Shown here: piece after piece, positions 9,366-17,936 of the stretch
Numbering within the stretch: the first letter of the stretch is position 1
Layout: the number at the start of each line of letters is the position of its first letter
From: Akkermansia muciniphila
Lineage (GTDB): Bacteria > Verrucomicrobiota > Verrucomicrobiia > Limisphaerales > UBA9464
Length of the DNA stretch: 38,866 nucleotides
Assembly: GCA_945860685.1 (NCBI GenBank)
Contig: CAMASJ010000005.1
Span: 1-38,866, forward strand
Direction: 5' to 3'
Notes under the pieces: generated by a model
What the model was told of the DNA's origin: nothing
Database searches by the model: none
What the model saw: only the letters and a program-made list of their open reading frames with translations
Translations under genes and position numbers: made by a program

Positions 9366-11224
9366 TCCTGTATCAGGCCACCAAGTCGGACTTCCTTGGG
9401 GACCTCGAGGAGTCGCGGATCGACCAGTTGCTGGTGGACGGATTCCGTCGGCATTTCCGCCAGGGCGTCTCGCCGGCCGAGGTCGGGAGTTGGCGGAATT
9501 CGCTCCAGTATGTCGGCAACGTCCTGCGCGATCCGGCGATGCCCAACGACCTCGGAGTAAGCGTCGAATGCCAGATCCCTCGGAGCAGCAAGCGGATCGA
9601 CGTCATCCTCACCGGACACGGGGCCGCGGACTCGGCCCACGCGGTGATCCTGGAGCTGAAGCAGTGGGAACGCGCCGCGCGCACGGACATGGACGCCATG
9701 GTCCGGACGTTCCTCGGTGGAGGAGAACGCGAGACCATCCACCCGAGCTACCAGGCCTGGTGCTACGCGCAGTTGCTGGAGCAGTTCAACCAGACCGTGC
9801 AGCAGGAGAGGGTGGTCCTCCATCCGTGCGCCTTCCTCCACAACTGCACCGACGCCGCCGGCCTGCGGGACCCCTTCTACAAGGAGCATCTCGAAAGGGC
9901 CCCGGTCTTCACGCGCCATGAGGTGGCCCGCCTACGCGGCTTTATCCGCGAATTCATCCTGCACGGCGACCACGACGGGATCATGCGGCGGATCGAGCGG
10001 AGTCCGCTCAGGCCGAGCCGGAAGCTGTCCGACGCGGTCGTGGGCATGTTGGAAGAGCGGCCGGAATTCGTCCTCGTGGACGAGCAGAAGGAGGTCTTCG
10101 AGAAGGCGTTGCGTCTGGTGCGTCTCTCGGAGACCTCCGGGAAGCAGGTGATGATCGTCCATGGCGGCCCCGGCACTGGTAAGAGCGTGGTCGCCATCAA
10201 CCTCGTTGCCCGGTTGATCGGCGAGGGACGCTTCGCCCAATACGTCAGCAAGAACAGCGCTCCGCGGGCGGTGTACAGCGCGCGACTCGCGGGCCGGCGG
10301 AAGGTCTCGGAGATCTCGGGCCTGTTCTGCGGTTCCGGAAGCTACATCGGGATCGAGCCCGACTCCTGCCAATGCCTCGTCGTGGACGAGGCCCACCGCC
10401 TGAACGAGAAGAGCGGTCTCTACGGCAACCTTGGCGAGAACCAGATCCAAGAGATCATCCGTGCGGCCAGGTGCACGGTGTTCTTCGTCGACGAGAACCA
10501 ACAGGTGACCTTGAAGGACATCGGGATGCCTGAGGACCTCCGGATGTGGGCGGATCGCTTGGGCGCGCAGGTGACGGAGATGCGCCTGGAAAGCCAGTTC
10601 CGTTGCCAAGGCAGCGACGCCTACCTCTCGTGGCTCGATCGCCGGTTGGGCATCCGGGACGAGGGCCGGGCCGATCTCGAGGGGGCCGGCTACGACTTCC
10701 GGATCTTCGACGATCCTTCGGAGCTGAGGGCCGCCATCGAGGCGAGGAACCAGGACAACGGCGCCCGATTGGTCGCGGGATATTGTTGGCCCTGGAAGAG
10801 CAAGAAGGACCCGGCCGCATGGGACATCGAGTTCCCGGGAACGGGCTTCCGCGCACGGTGGAATCTGGCCTCGGACGGCAGCCTGTGGATCGTGCAACCC
10901 GGATCGGTTTCAGAGGTGGGCTGCATCCACACCTGCCAAGGACTCGAGGTGGACCACGTGGGAGTCATCATCGGTCCCGATCTGGTGATGCGCGGCGGCG
11001 AACTGGCCACGGATCCCGCGGCGCGGGCGGGATCGGACAAGAGCGTCCACGGCTGGCGTCAGCGGGCGAAGCGGGATCCGGAGGGGACGGCGAAGCTGAC
11101 CGACCGAATCATCCGGAACACCTACCGCACCCTGATGACCCGTGGCACGAAGGGTTGCTACGTCTACGCCGTCGACCCGGGCGTCCGCGAGTGGCTGCGG
11201 GATGGGCCGACGCCGACGGCGTGA
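9362..11224 (+). CDS. DUF2075-type DNA/RNA helicase-like ATPase with N-terminal PD-(D/E)XK-like nuclease segment
   Basis: ATG at 9362 overlaps the MazG-like stop (ATGA). Walker A MIVHGGPGTGKSVVAINL, Walker B CLVVDEAHRLNE, VFFVDENQQVTLKDIG, LESQFRCQGSDAY, late-helicase motif IHTCQGLEVDHVGVIIG, RNTYRTLMTRGTKGCYVYAVD. N-terminal RIDVIL-(x)n-AVILELKQWE. Confidence 0.9.
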   Translation: MILYQATKSDFLGDLEESRIDQLLVDGFRRHFRQGVSPAEVGSWRNSLQYVGNVLRDPAMPNDLGVSVECQIPRSSKRIDVILTGHGAADSAHAVILELKQWERAARTDMDAMVRTFLGGGERETIHPSYQAWCYAQLLEQFNQTVQQERVVLHPCAFLHNCTDAAGLRDPFYKEHLERAPVFTRHEVARLRGFIREFILHGDHDGIMRRIERSPLRPSRKLSDAVVGMLEERPEFVLVDEQKEVFEKALRLVRLSETSGKQVMIVHGGPGTGKSVVAINLVARLIGEGRFAQYVSKNSAPRAVYSARLAGRRKVSEISGLFCGSGSYIGIEPDSCQCLVVDEAHRLNEKSGLYGNLGENQIQEIIRAARCTVFFVDENQQVTLKDIGMPEDLRMWADRLGAQVTEMRLESQFRCQGSDAYLSWLDRRLGIRDEGRADLEGAGYDFRIFDDPSELRAAIEARNQDNGARLVAGYCWPWKSKKDPAAWDIEFPGTGFRARWNLASDGSLWIVQPGSVSEVGCIHTCQGLEVDHVGVIIGPDLVMRGGELATDPAARAGSDKSVHGWRQRAKRDPEGTAKLTDRIIRNTYRTLMTRGTKGCYVYAVDPGVREWLRDGPTPTA

Positions 11225-11376
11225 GGTGCAGGGCGCTCCGGTAGTCGTGGAGCGGTCAGAGACTCGTGACCTCGTCTCCTCCAAAACTCAGTTCCTCTAC
11301 CAAGACTCGCTTAGCCATGGATGTCGTCGATGGCCCGTCTGGTTTCGTTGCAAAGGCACCTCTTCGATTTCCAAAG

Positions 11377-11757
11377 TCATGAGCGACTCTGCTGCCATTT
11401 CTGTCCCCAGAGGGTCGTCCGATTCGGGACGAACGCTGGAAAGTGATACTCGGCAAGCCAGTTGGTGCGAATGCCAGGGAACCTGCGCTCCAACTCTGTG
11501 AGCAGCTCGCCGTAACCGGCGAAGTCATCGCTGACCATCATGGATGTGCCGTCCTCATGCACACGGAACCCAAGACACGTTTCGTCTGTGGTGAAAAGAT
11601 CCCTCTTGTATGCGAAGATCTCCAAAATCTCCGACCATGAAGCACGCGCCAAGGTGTTGCCGTGGTCGACAACGGTGAATCCCGAATCGTCGGAGATTAT
11701 CTGACGGTTCTCTTTTGCCGGGCCAAGTGCTTCAAGGATTGTGGTTATCAAATTCAT
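11377..11757 (-). CDS. Small conserved-looking protein, possible immunity-protein-like family
   Basis: MNLITTILEALGPAKENRQIISDDSGFTVVDHG...WSEILEIFAYKRDLFTTDETCLGFRVHEDGTSMMVSDDFAGYGELLTELERRFPGIRTNWLAEYHFPAFVPNRTTLWG. Acidic and compact; pattern resembles immunity-like small proteins (inference). Confidence 0.7.
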   Translation of the reverse strand: MNLITTILEALGPAKENRQIISDDSGFTVVDHGNTLARASWSEILEIFAYKRDLFTTDETCLGFRVHEDGTSMMVSDDFAGYGELLTELERRFPGIRTNWLAEYHFPAFVPNRTTLWGQKWQQSRS

Positions 11758-12088
11758 CAGGACGCGCGAATTGGGGCAACGCAAAGTTCAATGGTAGAGG
11801 GCTTCCGTTGGTGCCCTTGAAGTTGTCTCTGTGCTGAATGGTCGCCCCTGTTCGCCGATCTGTCGGACTTGCATTCCGAATACCCAAAACGGTCTGCTGC
11901 ACTCAGGGGTTACCGACGGTTTAGAGCAAGTATTGCAAGGCGGATACCGACAAGGTGACGTCCCTCACCCTGGGTTGCAGCGCTTGCAATAATGAAGCTT
12001 TCGGCGAATTCGCTACTGCAATTGATTGAACTGAAATCAAACGAGGCGAATTTGTGGTGATTGGAGCCCAATCTAGGAGATGATATCA

Positions 12089-12406
12089 CTATTCAACGCC
12101 CTTTCGTAGTGGTGAACAAATCCATGCCGGTCGAGAAGTGAGGTCTCGCTCTCCCCGTTGGAAAGCTAGGTGGTTTCGAAGATATTGAGGAATAGGAAAT
12201 TCCAACGCTCGGCCTTCTGAAAGTTCAATGGCCGCCAAAATTCGTGTGTAGTCTTCGATTGGGCGGTAGTTGAAGGTTACATCGTACTGATCATTGACCA
12301 GGGTGGCCTGATTGGGAGCGGGAAGGAATTCTATATGAGTCCTTGCATCTGGTTCCCTATAGTTCCCCAATCTCTCGCTAAATTCATTCAGGTCGATGCG
12401 ATTCAT
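12089..12406 (-). CDS. Hypothetical small protein
   Basis: 105-aa ORF (MNRIDLNEFSERLGNYREPDARTHIEFLPAPNQATLVNDQYDVTFNYRPIEDYTRILAAIELSEGRALEFPIP...) with balanced protein-like composition, unlike the Arg/Pro-rich spurious ORFs. Confidence 0.6.
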   Translation of the reverse strand: MNRIDLNEFSERLGNYREPDARTHIEFLPAPNQATLVNDQYDVTFNYRPIEDYTRILAAIELSEGRALEFPIPQYLRNHLAFQRGERDLTSRPAWICSPLRKGVE

Positions 12407-12527
12407 TTAGGTGCTTTGAGATCGTCCCGCAGCACTTTCTCCGCGCAGTAGCAGAGGGACGTTAAAAATGGAGAACCGCTCGCTCGGCTCTGAGGTGAGC
12501 GGGAGCATGATCTGCGTCCCCTCGCGG

Positions 12528-12557
12528 GAGGCCGCGACCTTCAACGGTCGCGGCCTC
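12528..12557. repeat. Perfect 12-bp hairpin
   Basis: GAGGCCGCGACC - TTCAAC - GGTCGCGGCCTC. Confidence 0.85.
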
Positions 12558-12875
12558 TTCGCCCTATCCCGAGCGAAGTCTATGGCAAAGCTGTGGGTAA
12601 CCTATTCGTCTCGAACCTGTGACTCAAATCTTGGTAAGGTGGTCAAGGTTGCCAAAACCGGCATTCAGCACGGTTTGGATCATTCATGAAGCAATCGAGG
12701 CTGCCAGGCCAGAGGCCGTACAACTGGATTCAGTGTTGCCAGTCGTACGTTCCGGTCGAGGATCCAGTCGTTGAGTCAGGTTCCAATTGCTCTGCTTCCT
12801 GTCGGGAAAAAGTTCACAGCAGCTTGCCGCCTCTAGCCGAGTTACCAGTGTTCGAGGTAGGTGTCACGTTATCGT

Positions 12876-12915
12876 ATTACACAGGAGGCGTAAAAATTAC
12901 ACAGGAGGCGTAAAA
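12876..12915. repeat. Two perfect tandem copies of a 20-bp unit ATTACACAGGAGGCGTAAAA
   Basis: Read directly: ATTACACAGGAGGCGTAAAA ATTACACAGGAGGCGTAAAA followed by GGTAG. Confidence 0.95.
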
Positions 12916-13143
12916 GGTAGGCAGCGATTCAGTGCACGTCGTGGATTCGGCACATACCTTTCAATTCCCGGATGCATTTTATCTTTTTTGTTATCGCGAC
13001 CACAAAATGGAGCCGTCATGAGGATTTCCAATGAGAGTTACCGACTCCCGGCATCGATCTGGAACGGGTTTTTTTCGCATCTCGGCGTTCGAGATTGGCA
13101 ATTGCGCTTGTTCCGTGGGCCGGTGTCCCCCTTAATCCGCCGC

Positions 13144-13234
13144 GCCAGGGTCCATGGATCTCGGACTTGTGAACCCCGCCAGGGCCGGAAGGCAGCAACG
13201 GTGCTTGCTCCGTGACTGCCGTGGGTGCCCTGGC
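13144..13234 (+). ncRNA. ffs: Bacterial small signal recognition particle RNA (4.5S-type)
   Basis: Conserved core TGTGAACCCCGCCAGGGCCGGAAGGCAGCAACGG; 5' GCCAGGG pairs with 3' CCCTGGC; T-run (ATTTTT) follows immediately. Confidence 0.94.
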
Positions 13235-13348
13235 ATTTTTCCTTCCTCCCTTTCCCCCTACGGCCTCGTCCGGACTCCTGTCCGGCTTCCTCCACGGAGC
13301 GATTCCCGCGGTTGTTGACACCCGAGGGCATGGTATGGTCAGCGGACC

Positions 13349-14797
13349 TTGAAGACTGACGTCCACTGGTTCCGCCGGGATCTCCGGATCTCGGACAACA
13401 CCGCGCTCCATGCCGCCTGGTACGGCTCGGATCGACTGGTGCCCTTCTTCTGCTGGGACGACGCGATCCTCAAGGCCCCCGACGTCGGTCCGGCCCGCGT
13501 CGCCTTCCTGTTGCGTTCCTTGGAGTCATTGGCACGCAACCTCGAGTCCTTGGGCCATCGGCTGATCGTGCGGCATGGGCGCCCGGAGGAGGAGTTGGTC
13601 CGGCTTTGTCGTGAGACCGGGGCCAAGGAGGTCCACACGAACCGCGACTACGAGCCCTACGCCCGGGAACGCGACCTCCGGGTGCACACGGCCTTGGAAG
13701 TGGAAGGGGTGTTGCTGAAAAGCCACCGCGACTCGGTGATCCGTGAGGAGCGGGATCTGCTCTCGAAGACCGGCGGGGTCTACACCGTGTTCACGCCGTA
13801 CTCCCGGGCCTGGCGTGCGTTGCCTGTGCCTGCGCCGCTTCCCAGGATCGGAGGTCCCCGCACCGCATTGCCGGCCGATTGGGTGTCGCTGCCGCTGCCG
13901 TCGGACACGGAGGCCTTGGGTCATCCGCTGCGGCAGGAGCTGTTTCCGGCAGGGGAACGGTCCGCACGCCAGGCCTTGGACACCTTCGTCGAGCACCGCG
14001 TGTTCGACTACGAGACCGCGCGTAACCATCCCGCCGACGACACCGGGACCTCCCGGCTTTCGGCGCACCTGCGGTTCGGCACGGTGAACATCCGGACGGT
14101 GCTGGAGCGGCTCTCATCGGCGCGGGCGAAGGCGACGACGCCAGCGCAGGTCAAGGGTGCCGACGTATGGCTCAGCGAACTCGTCTGGCGCGAATTCTAC
14201 ATCCAGATCCTCGCCAACCATCCCCACGTCGCCCGCGGTGCCTTCCGTCCCGAGTACGACGCTCTCCAGTGGTCGGGCAAGGACGCCTGGTTCGACGCGT
14301 GGGTGGCGGGACAGACCGGCTATCCGATCGTCGACGCCGCGATGCGTTGCCTCGCGAAGACCGGTTGGATGCACAACCGCCTGCGGATGATCGTGGCCAT
14401 GTTCCTGACCAAGGACCTGTTGGTGTCCTGGCAGCGTGGGGAGCGGCATTTCATGCGGGCGCTGGTGGACGGCGACCTCGCGGCGAACAACGGCGGCTGG
14501 CAATGGAGCGCCGGTTGCGGCACCGACGCGGCGCCGTATTTCCGGATCTTCAACCCGGTCAGCCAGGGCGAGAAATTCGACCCCGAAGGAACGTTCGTAC
14601 GGCGCTGGGTGCCGGAATTGCGGGACGTTCCGGCGGATCGCATCCATGCTCCATGGGAAAGCCCTTTACTGCCGTCGCGCAGTGGGTATCCGCCGCCGAT
14701 CGTGGACCACGACGTGCAGCGCCGGCGCTGCCTGGACATGTTCCAGGCGGTGAAGGGGAAGCCGAAAGCGGCGGAGAAGGAAGAGGAGACGGAATGA
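13349..14797 (+). CDS. phrB: Deoxyribodipyrimidine photo-lyase / cryptochrome family (TTG start)
   Basis: VHWFRRDLRISDNTALHAA, WREFYIQILANHPHV, GYPIVDAAMRCLAKTGWMHNRLRMIVAMFLTKDLLVSWQRGERHFMRALVDGDLAANNGGWQWSAGCGTDAAPYFRIFNP. Confidence 0.97.
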   Translation: MKTDVHWFRRDLRISDNTALHAAWYGSDRLVPFFCWDDAILKAPDVGPARVAFLLRSLESLARNLESLGHRLIVRHGRPEEELVRLCRETGAKEVHTNRDYEPYARERDLRVHTALEVEGVLLKSHRDSVIREERDLLSKTGGVYTVFTPYSRAWRALPVPAPLPRIGGPRTALPADWVSLPLPSDTEALGHPLRQELFPAGERSARQALDTFVEHRVFDYETARNHPADDTGTSRLSAHLRFGTVNIRTVLERLSSARAKATTPAQVKGADVWLSELVWREFYIQILANHPHVARGAFRPEYDALQWSGKDAWFDAWVAGQTGYPIVDAAMRCLAKTGWMHNRLRMIVAMFLTKDLLVSWQRGERHFMRALVDGDLAANNGGWQWSAGCGTDAAPYFRIFNPVSQGEKFDPEGTFVRRWVPELRDVPADRIHAPWESPLLPSRSGYPPPIVDHDVQRRRCLDMFQAVKGKPKAAEKEEETE

Positions 14798-15405
14798 ACG
14801 ACGTGGACCGACTCGAATACGACGCGCTGACCCGCCAATTGGAGCGGATGCGGGCGATGCAGTACGCCTACAACCGCAAGTTCTTCATCCTGCTGCTGGT
14901 CTCCACGCTCGTCGCGGTGGCTTTGATCCTGGACGGCCGGCGTGAGGGGTTGGCGGTGGTTTGCTTCGGGCTGGTCACCACCGGGGTGACGTCGTCGTTC
15001 TTCCTCCACTTCTGCGACTTCGCCCGGGTGCATGCGCGGGCGTTGGAACGTCGCATCAACCGGCTCATCGGCCGTCCCGTGCTGATCGCGTCCGAGTTGG
15101 AGGCCGACTACTTCTATCCGCACGTCTCGCCGAAGCTGAGCGGCTTCAGCTTCGCCGCCCCGGGCTTGTTCTTCTCCGTCTTCACGCTGCATTTCTGCGT
15201 CGTGTGGGGGGCGCTGGTGATTTGGGCGGGCCTGAAGCTGAGAGACCTCATGTCGGAAGGCCCCTGGTTCCTGCTCCTCTCGGCCTGGATCCTCTGGACC
15301 GCTGTCCAGTTGGCCTACCTGTATCACTGGTTTGTGATGTCTGGGGCCGAGGCCCGGCTCGCGGCCCGGCTCGCGGCGAACTACTCGGACGACACGCCGG
15401 CCTGA
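14794..15405 (+). CDS. Multi-pass membrane protein of unknown function, translationally coupled to the photolyase
   Basis: ATG at 14794 overlaps the photolyase TGA (ATGA). MNDVDRLEYDALTRQLERMRAMQYAYNRKFFILLLVSTLVAVALIL... with several hydrophobic TM segments. Confidence 0.8.
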   Translation: MNDVDRLEYDALTRQLERMRAMQYAYNRKFFILLLVSTLVAVALILDGRREGLAVVCFGLVTTGVTSSFFLHFCDFARVHARALERRINRLIGRPVLIASELEADYFYPHVSPKLSGFSFAAPGLFFSVFTLHFCVVWGALVIWAGLKLRDLMSEGPWFLLLSAWILWTAVQLAYLYHWFVMSGAEARLAARLAANYSDDTPA

Positions 15406-15579
15406 TCGGGACCCTAGTTCAGGGACCCTCCTGCGAAGGCGCCAAGCGGCGAAGCGGATCTGATGCGGGTGGTTGAGGCGGGCGTGCCGCGACGCCCGAC
15501 GCCCATGGGCCAAGGACGCGGGTGCGGGCCGGCGGGAGGGAAGGAGGAAAGTCCGCCAAAATGCGGGGTCTCTTCCCTT

Positions 15580-15608
15580 TTGCGTTCCGGGCGGTCCGGT
15601 CCAATACT
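15580..15608 (+). promoter_or_regulatory. Possible sigma70-like promoter of mdh
   Basis: TTGCGT - 17 nt - AATACT, 17 nt upstream of the mdh ATG. Confidence 0.4.
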
Positions 15609-15625
15609 GTCCCCCTCATTCCAAC

Positions 15626-16609
15626 ATGAACGCACCCATCCGTGTCGCTGTGACCGGCGCCGCCGGCCAGATCGGTTACTCCCTCCTCTTCCGCATCGCG
15701 TCCGGCGCGATGTTCGGTCCCGACCAGCCCGTGATCCTCCATCTCATCGAGATCGAGCCGGCGCTGAAGGCGCTCAACGGCGTGGTGATGGAGCTCGACG
15801 ACTGCGCCTTCCCGCTCCTCCAGGGCGTGGTTCCGACGGCCAGCCTCGACGAGGGCTTCCGCGGCGTGAACTGGGCGCTGCTGGTCGGCAGCGTGCCCCG
15901 CAAGGCCGGCATGGAGCGCAAGGACCTGCTCGGCATCAACGGCCGCATCTTCACCGGCCAGGGCCAGGCCATCCAGCGCAACGCCGCCTCCGACATCCGC
16001 ACGCTCGTCGTTGGCAATCCCTGCAACACGAACTGCCTCATCGCCCGCAACTCGGCGAAGGACATCCCGTCCGACCGCTGGTTCGCGATGACCATGCTTG
16101 ACCAGAACCGCGCCTCTTCGCAGTTGGCCCGCAAGGCCGGTGTGCCCGTGACCCAGGTCAGCAACCTCGCCATCTGGGGCAACCACAGCTCCACGATGTT
16201 CCCCGACTTCGCCAACGCCCGCATCGGCGGCCGCCCGGCGACCGAGTTCATCAACGAGCCGGCCTGGTTCAAGGACACCTTCATCCCGACGGTCCAGAAG
16301 CGCGGCGCCGCCATCATCGAGGCCCGTGGCCTCAGCTCCGCCGCCTCCGCCGCCAATGCGGTCGTGGATACCGTCCGCGCCCTCACGACGGCCACCCATC
16401 CCGACGACTGCTTCAGCGTTGCCGTCGAGTCCGACGGCAGCTACGGCATCGAGAAGGGTTTGATCTACTCCTTCCCCATCCGCAGCTGCGGCAAAGGCTG
16501 GGGCATCATCCCCAACGTTCCGGTGGACGAGTTCAGCCGCTCCAAGATCGTTGCCACGGAGAACGAGCTGAAGGAGGAGAAGTCGCTCGTCGCCGAGCTG
16601 CTTGCCTGA
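15626..16609 (+). CDS. mdh: Malate dehydrogenase
   Basis: [96 protein letters not shown]. Confidence 0.97.
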   Translation: MNAPIRVAVTGAAGQIGYSLLFRIASGAMFGPDQPVILHLIEIEPALKALNGVVMELDDCAFPLLQGVVPTASLDEGFRGVNWALLVGSVPRKAGMERKDLLGINGRIFTGQGQAIQRNAASDIRTLVVGNPCNTNCLIARNSAKDIPSDRWFAMTMLDQNRASSQLARKAGVPVTQVSNLAIWGNHSSTMFPDFANARIGGRPATEFINEPAWFKDTFIPTVQKRGAAIIEARGLSSAASAANAVVDTVRALTTATHPDDCFSVAVESDGSYGIEKGLIYSFPIRSCGKGWGIIPNVPVDEFSRSKIVATENELKEEKSLVAELLA

Positions 16610-16635
16610 TCCGGCCAACGCCGAAGTCCGATTCC

Positions 16636-16670
16636 GGGCCGTCCTGCCGTGCAATGCGGGACGGCCCTTT
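16636..16670 (+). terminator. Rho-independent-like terminator of mdh
   Basis: GGGCCGTCCTGC / GCGGGACGGCCC stem (one G-U pair) followed by TTT, shortly after the mdh stop. Confidence 0.75.
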
Positions 16671-16810
16671 CCATTCCCGCCCGCCTCGCTCGGCGGTGGG
16701 ATTGGCACGCGGAGCCGAGGAAGGCGCTGAGAAATGGGGAGGTGACGTGCTTCAGGCCCTGGCCGCTGTCGCGATCCAACCGAATCCAGGGCGTGACGTC
16801 GGTGGGCGCC

Positions 16811-17881
16811 TCAGGCGGAGCGGTCCGACAGAAGGTCGTACTGCCAGTCGAGCAGGTCGTCCCAGGCCCCGGGCTCGTTGCGTCCCAGGGCGAAGAGGGT
16901 CGCCTTCGACGCGATCAGCGTCGGGTCGATTCCCAGATCCTTGGCCTTCTGGTCCCGCCGCTTCCCGATGCGGTCGGCCTCGTCGAGTTCCTCCCGGGTC
17001 ATCCGTCGCGAATGGACGCGGATCGGCCGCGGACGCTGGTCCTCCGGAATCTCCAGCCCCCGGCGCACTGCCGCGACCAGGTCGGCGCGGCGCTTCGAGG
17101 TGAGGAAATGGGGCAGTGCCAGACTGCGGGTGGAATTCTTCAAGGCGGCTTCCGCCGCGATCTCCGCCATCGTCTCGTGCATGAGGATGAAGAAGGGCGG
17201 GCGTCCGGTCCGGAAGGCGTCCTTTTCCCGCCAATGCCAGACTTCCCGCAGAACGGCGAGTCCCAGCGGATCAAGCTTGTCGTGGCCCTTGGATCGCCAG
17301 ACGGAGTTGTCGTCGACCTTCTCGGGCTGACAGCAGTCCTCGACGAGCCGTCCGCACGACTGCCGGTGCCAATCGAGGCGACCCAGTTCCTCGAGGCGCG
17401 AACGCAACCGCTGCTCCAACGGACGCAGATGCAGCACGTCGTTGAGGGCGTACTGGATCATCTTATCGGTGAGCGGGCGTCGACCCCAGTTGGCCTTCTG
17501 GGCACCCTTCTCGAGGGTGATGCCGAGTTCCTTGGTCAGGACGTCGTTGAGCCCGAACCGCGTCTCGCCGAGCAACCGCGCCGCCCACATCGTGTCGAAA
17601 ATCCGGGAGGGCTTGAAATGGTGGCCTTGGAACAGCAGCCGAAGGTCGTAGTCTGCGGCGTGGAAGATGATCTCGTGGTCATCCATCGCCTCCCAGATCG
17701 GTTCCAGGTGGAGGTCGGCGAGGGGATCCACGAGGACGGCTTCGCCCGGGATGGCGACCTGGAGCAGGCACAGCTTCTCCGGGTAGGCATGGAGGGAGTC
17801 CGCTTCGGTGTCGAGTGCGACCCATTCGGACTGCCGAATGCGTGCGGCGAAATCCCTCAACTCGGAGGTGGTGCTGATCAC
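16811..17881 (-). CDS. rnd: Ribonuclease D-type 3'-5' exoribonuclease
   Basis: WVALDTEADSLHAYPEKLCLLQVA (DEDD motif I), IIFHAADYDLRLL, IQYALNDVLHLRPL, HRDC-like C-terminal region. Confidence 0.92.
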   Translation of the reverse strand: MISTTSELRDFAARIRQSEWVALDTEADSLHAYPEKLCLLQVAIPGEAVLVDPLADLHLEPIWEAMDDHEIIFHAADYDLRLLFQGHHFKPSRIFDTMWAARLLGETRFGLNDVLTKELGITLEKGAQKANWGRRPLTDKMIQYALNDVLHLRPLEQRLRSRLEELGRLDWHRQSCGRLVEDCCQPEKVDDNSVWRSKGHDKLDPLGLAVLREVWHWREKDAFRTGRPPFFILMHETMAEIAAEAALKNSTRSLALPHFLTSKRRADLVAAVRRGLEIPEDQRPRPIRVHSRRMTREELDEADRIGKRRDQKAKDLGIDPTLIASKATLFALGRNEPGAWDDLLDWQYDLLSDRSA

Positions 17882-17936
17882 GGCGCCGGGAAAATGCGGA
17901 AAGGCGACGCCGAGGTGAAGCGCAATCGCGGCCGCA

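Noticed and set aside
12615-12640. Possible tRNA 3' fragment (minus strand GGTTCGAGACG resembles a T-loop)
   Set aside because: No matching acceptor stem, anticodon arm or 5' half could be found; a short chance match is more likely.
12468-12689. 73-aa ORF over the structured block
   Set aside because: Overlaps strong hairpins and has no recognisable motif; the structured-RNA reading fits better.
12876-12915. CRISPR-like repeat pair
   Set aside because: The two 20-bp units are directly adjacent with no spacer.
12787-13215. 142-aa plus-strand ORF across the tandem duplication and SRP RNA
   Set aside because: Overlaps the strongly supported ffs RNA and the repeats; no protein-like motifs.
15473-15625. 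N-terminal extension of mdh in the ORF track
   Set aside because: Mdh homology begins at [15 protein letters not shown] (15626), preceded by a plausible promoter; the extension is Arg-rich and non-homologous.
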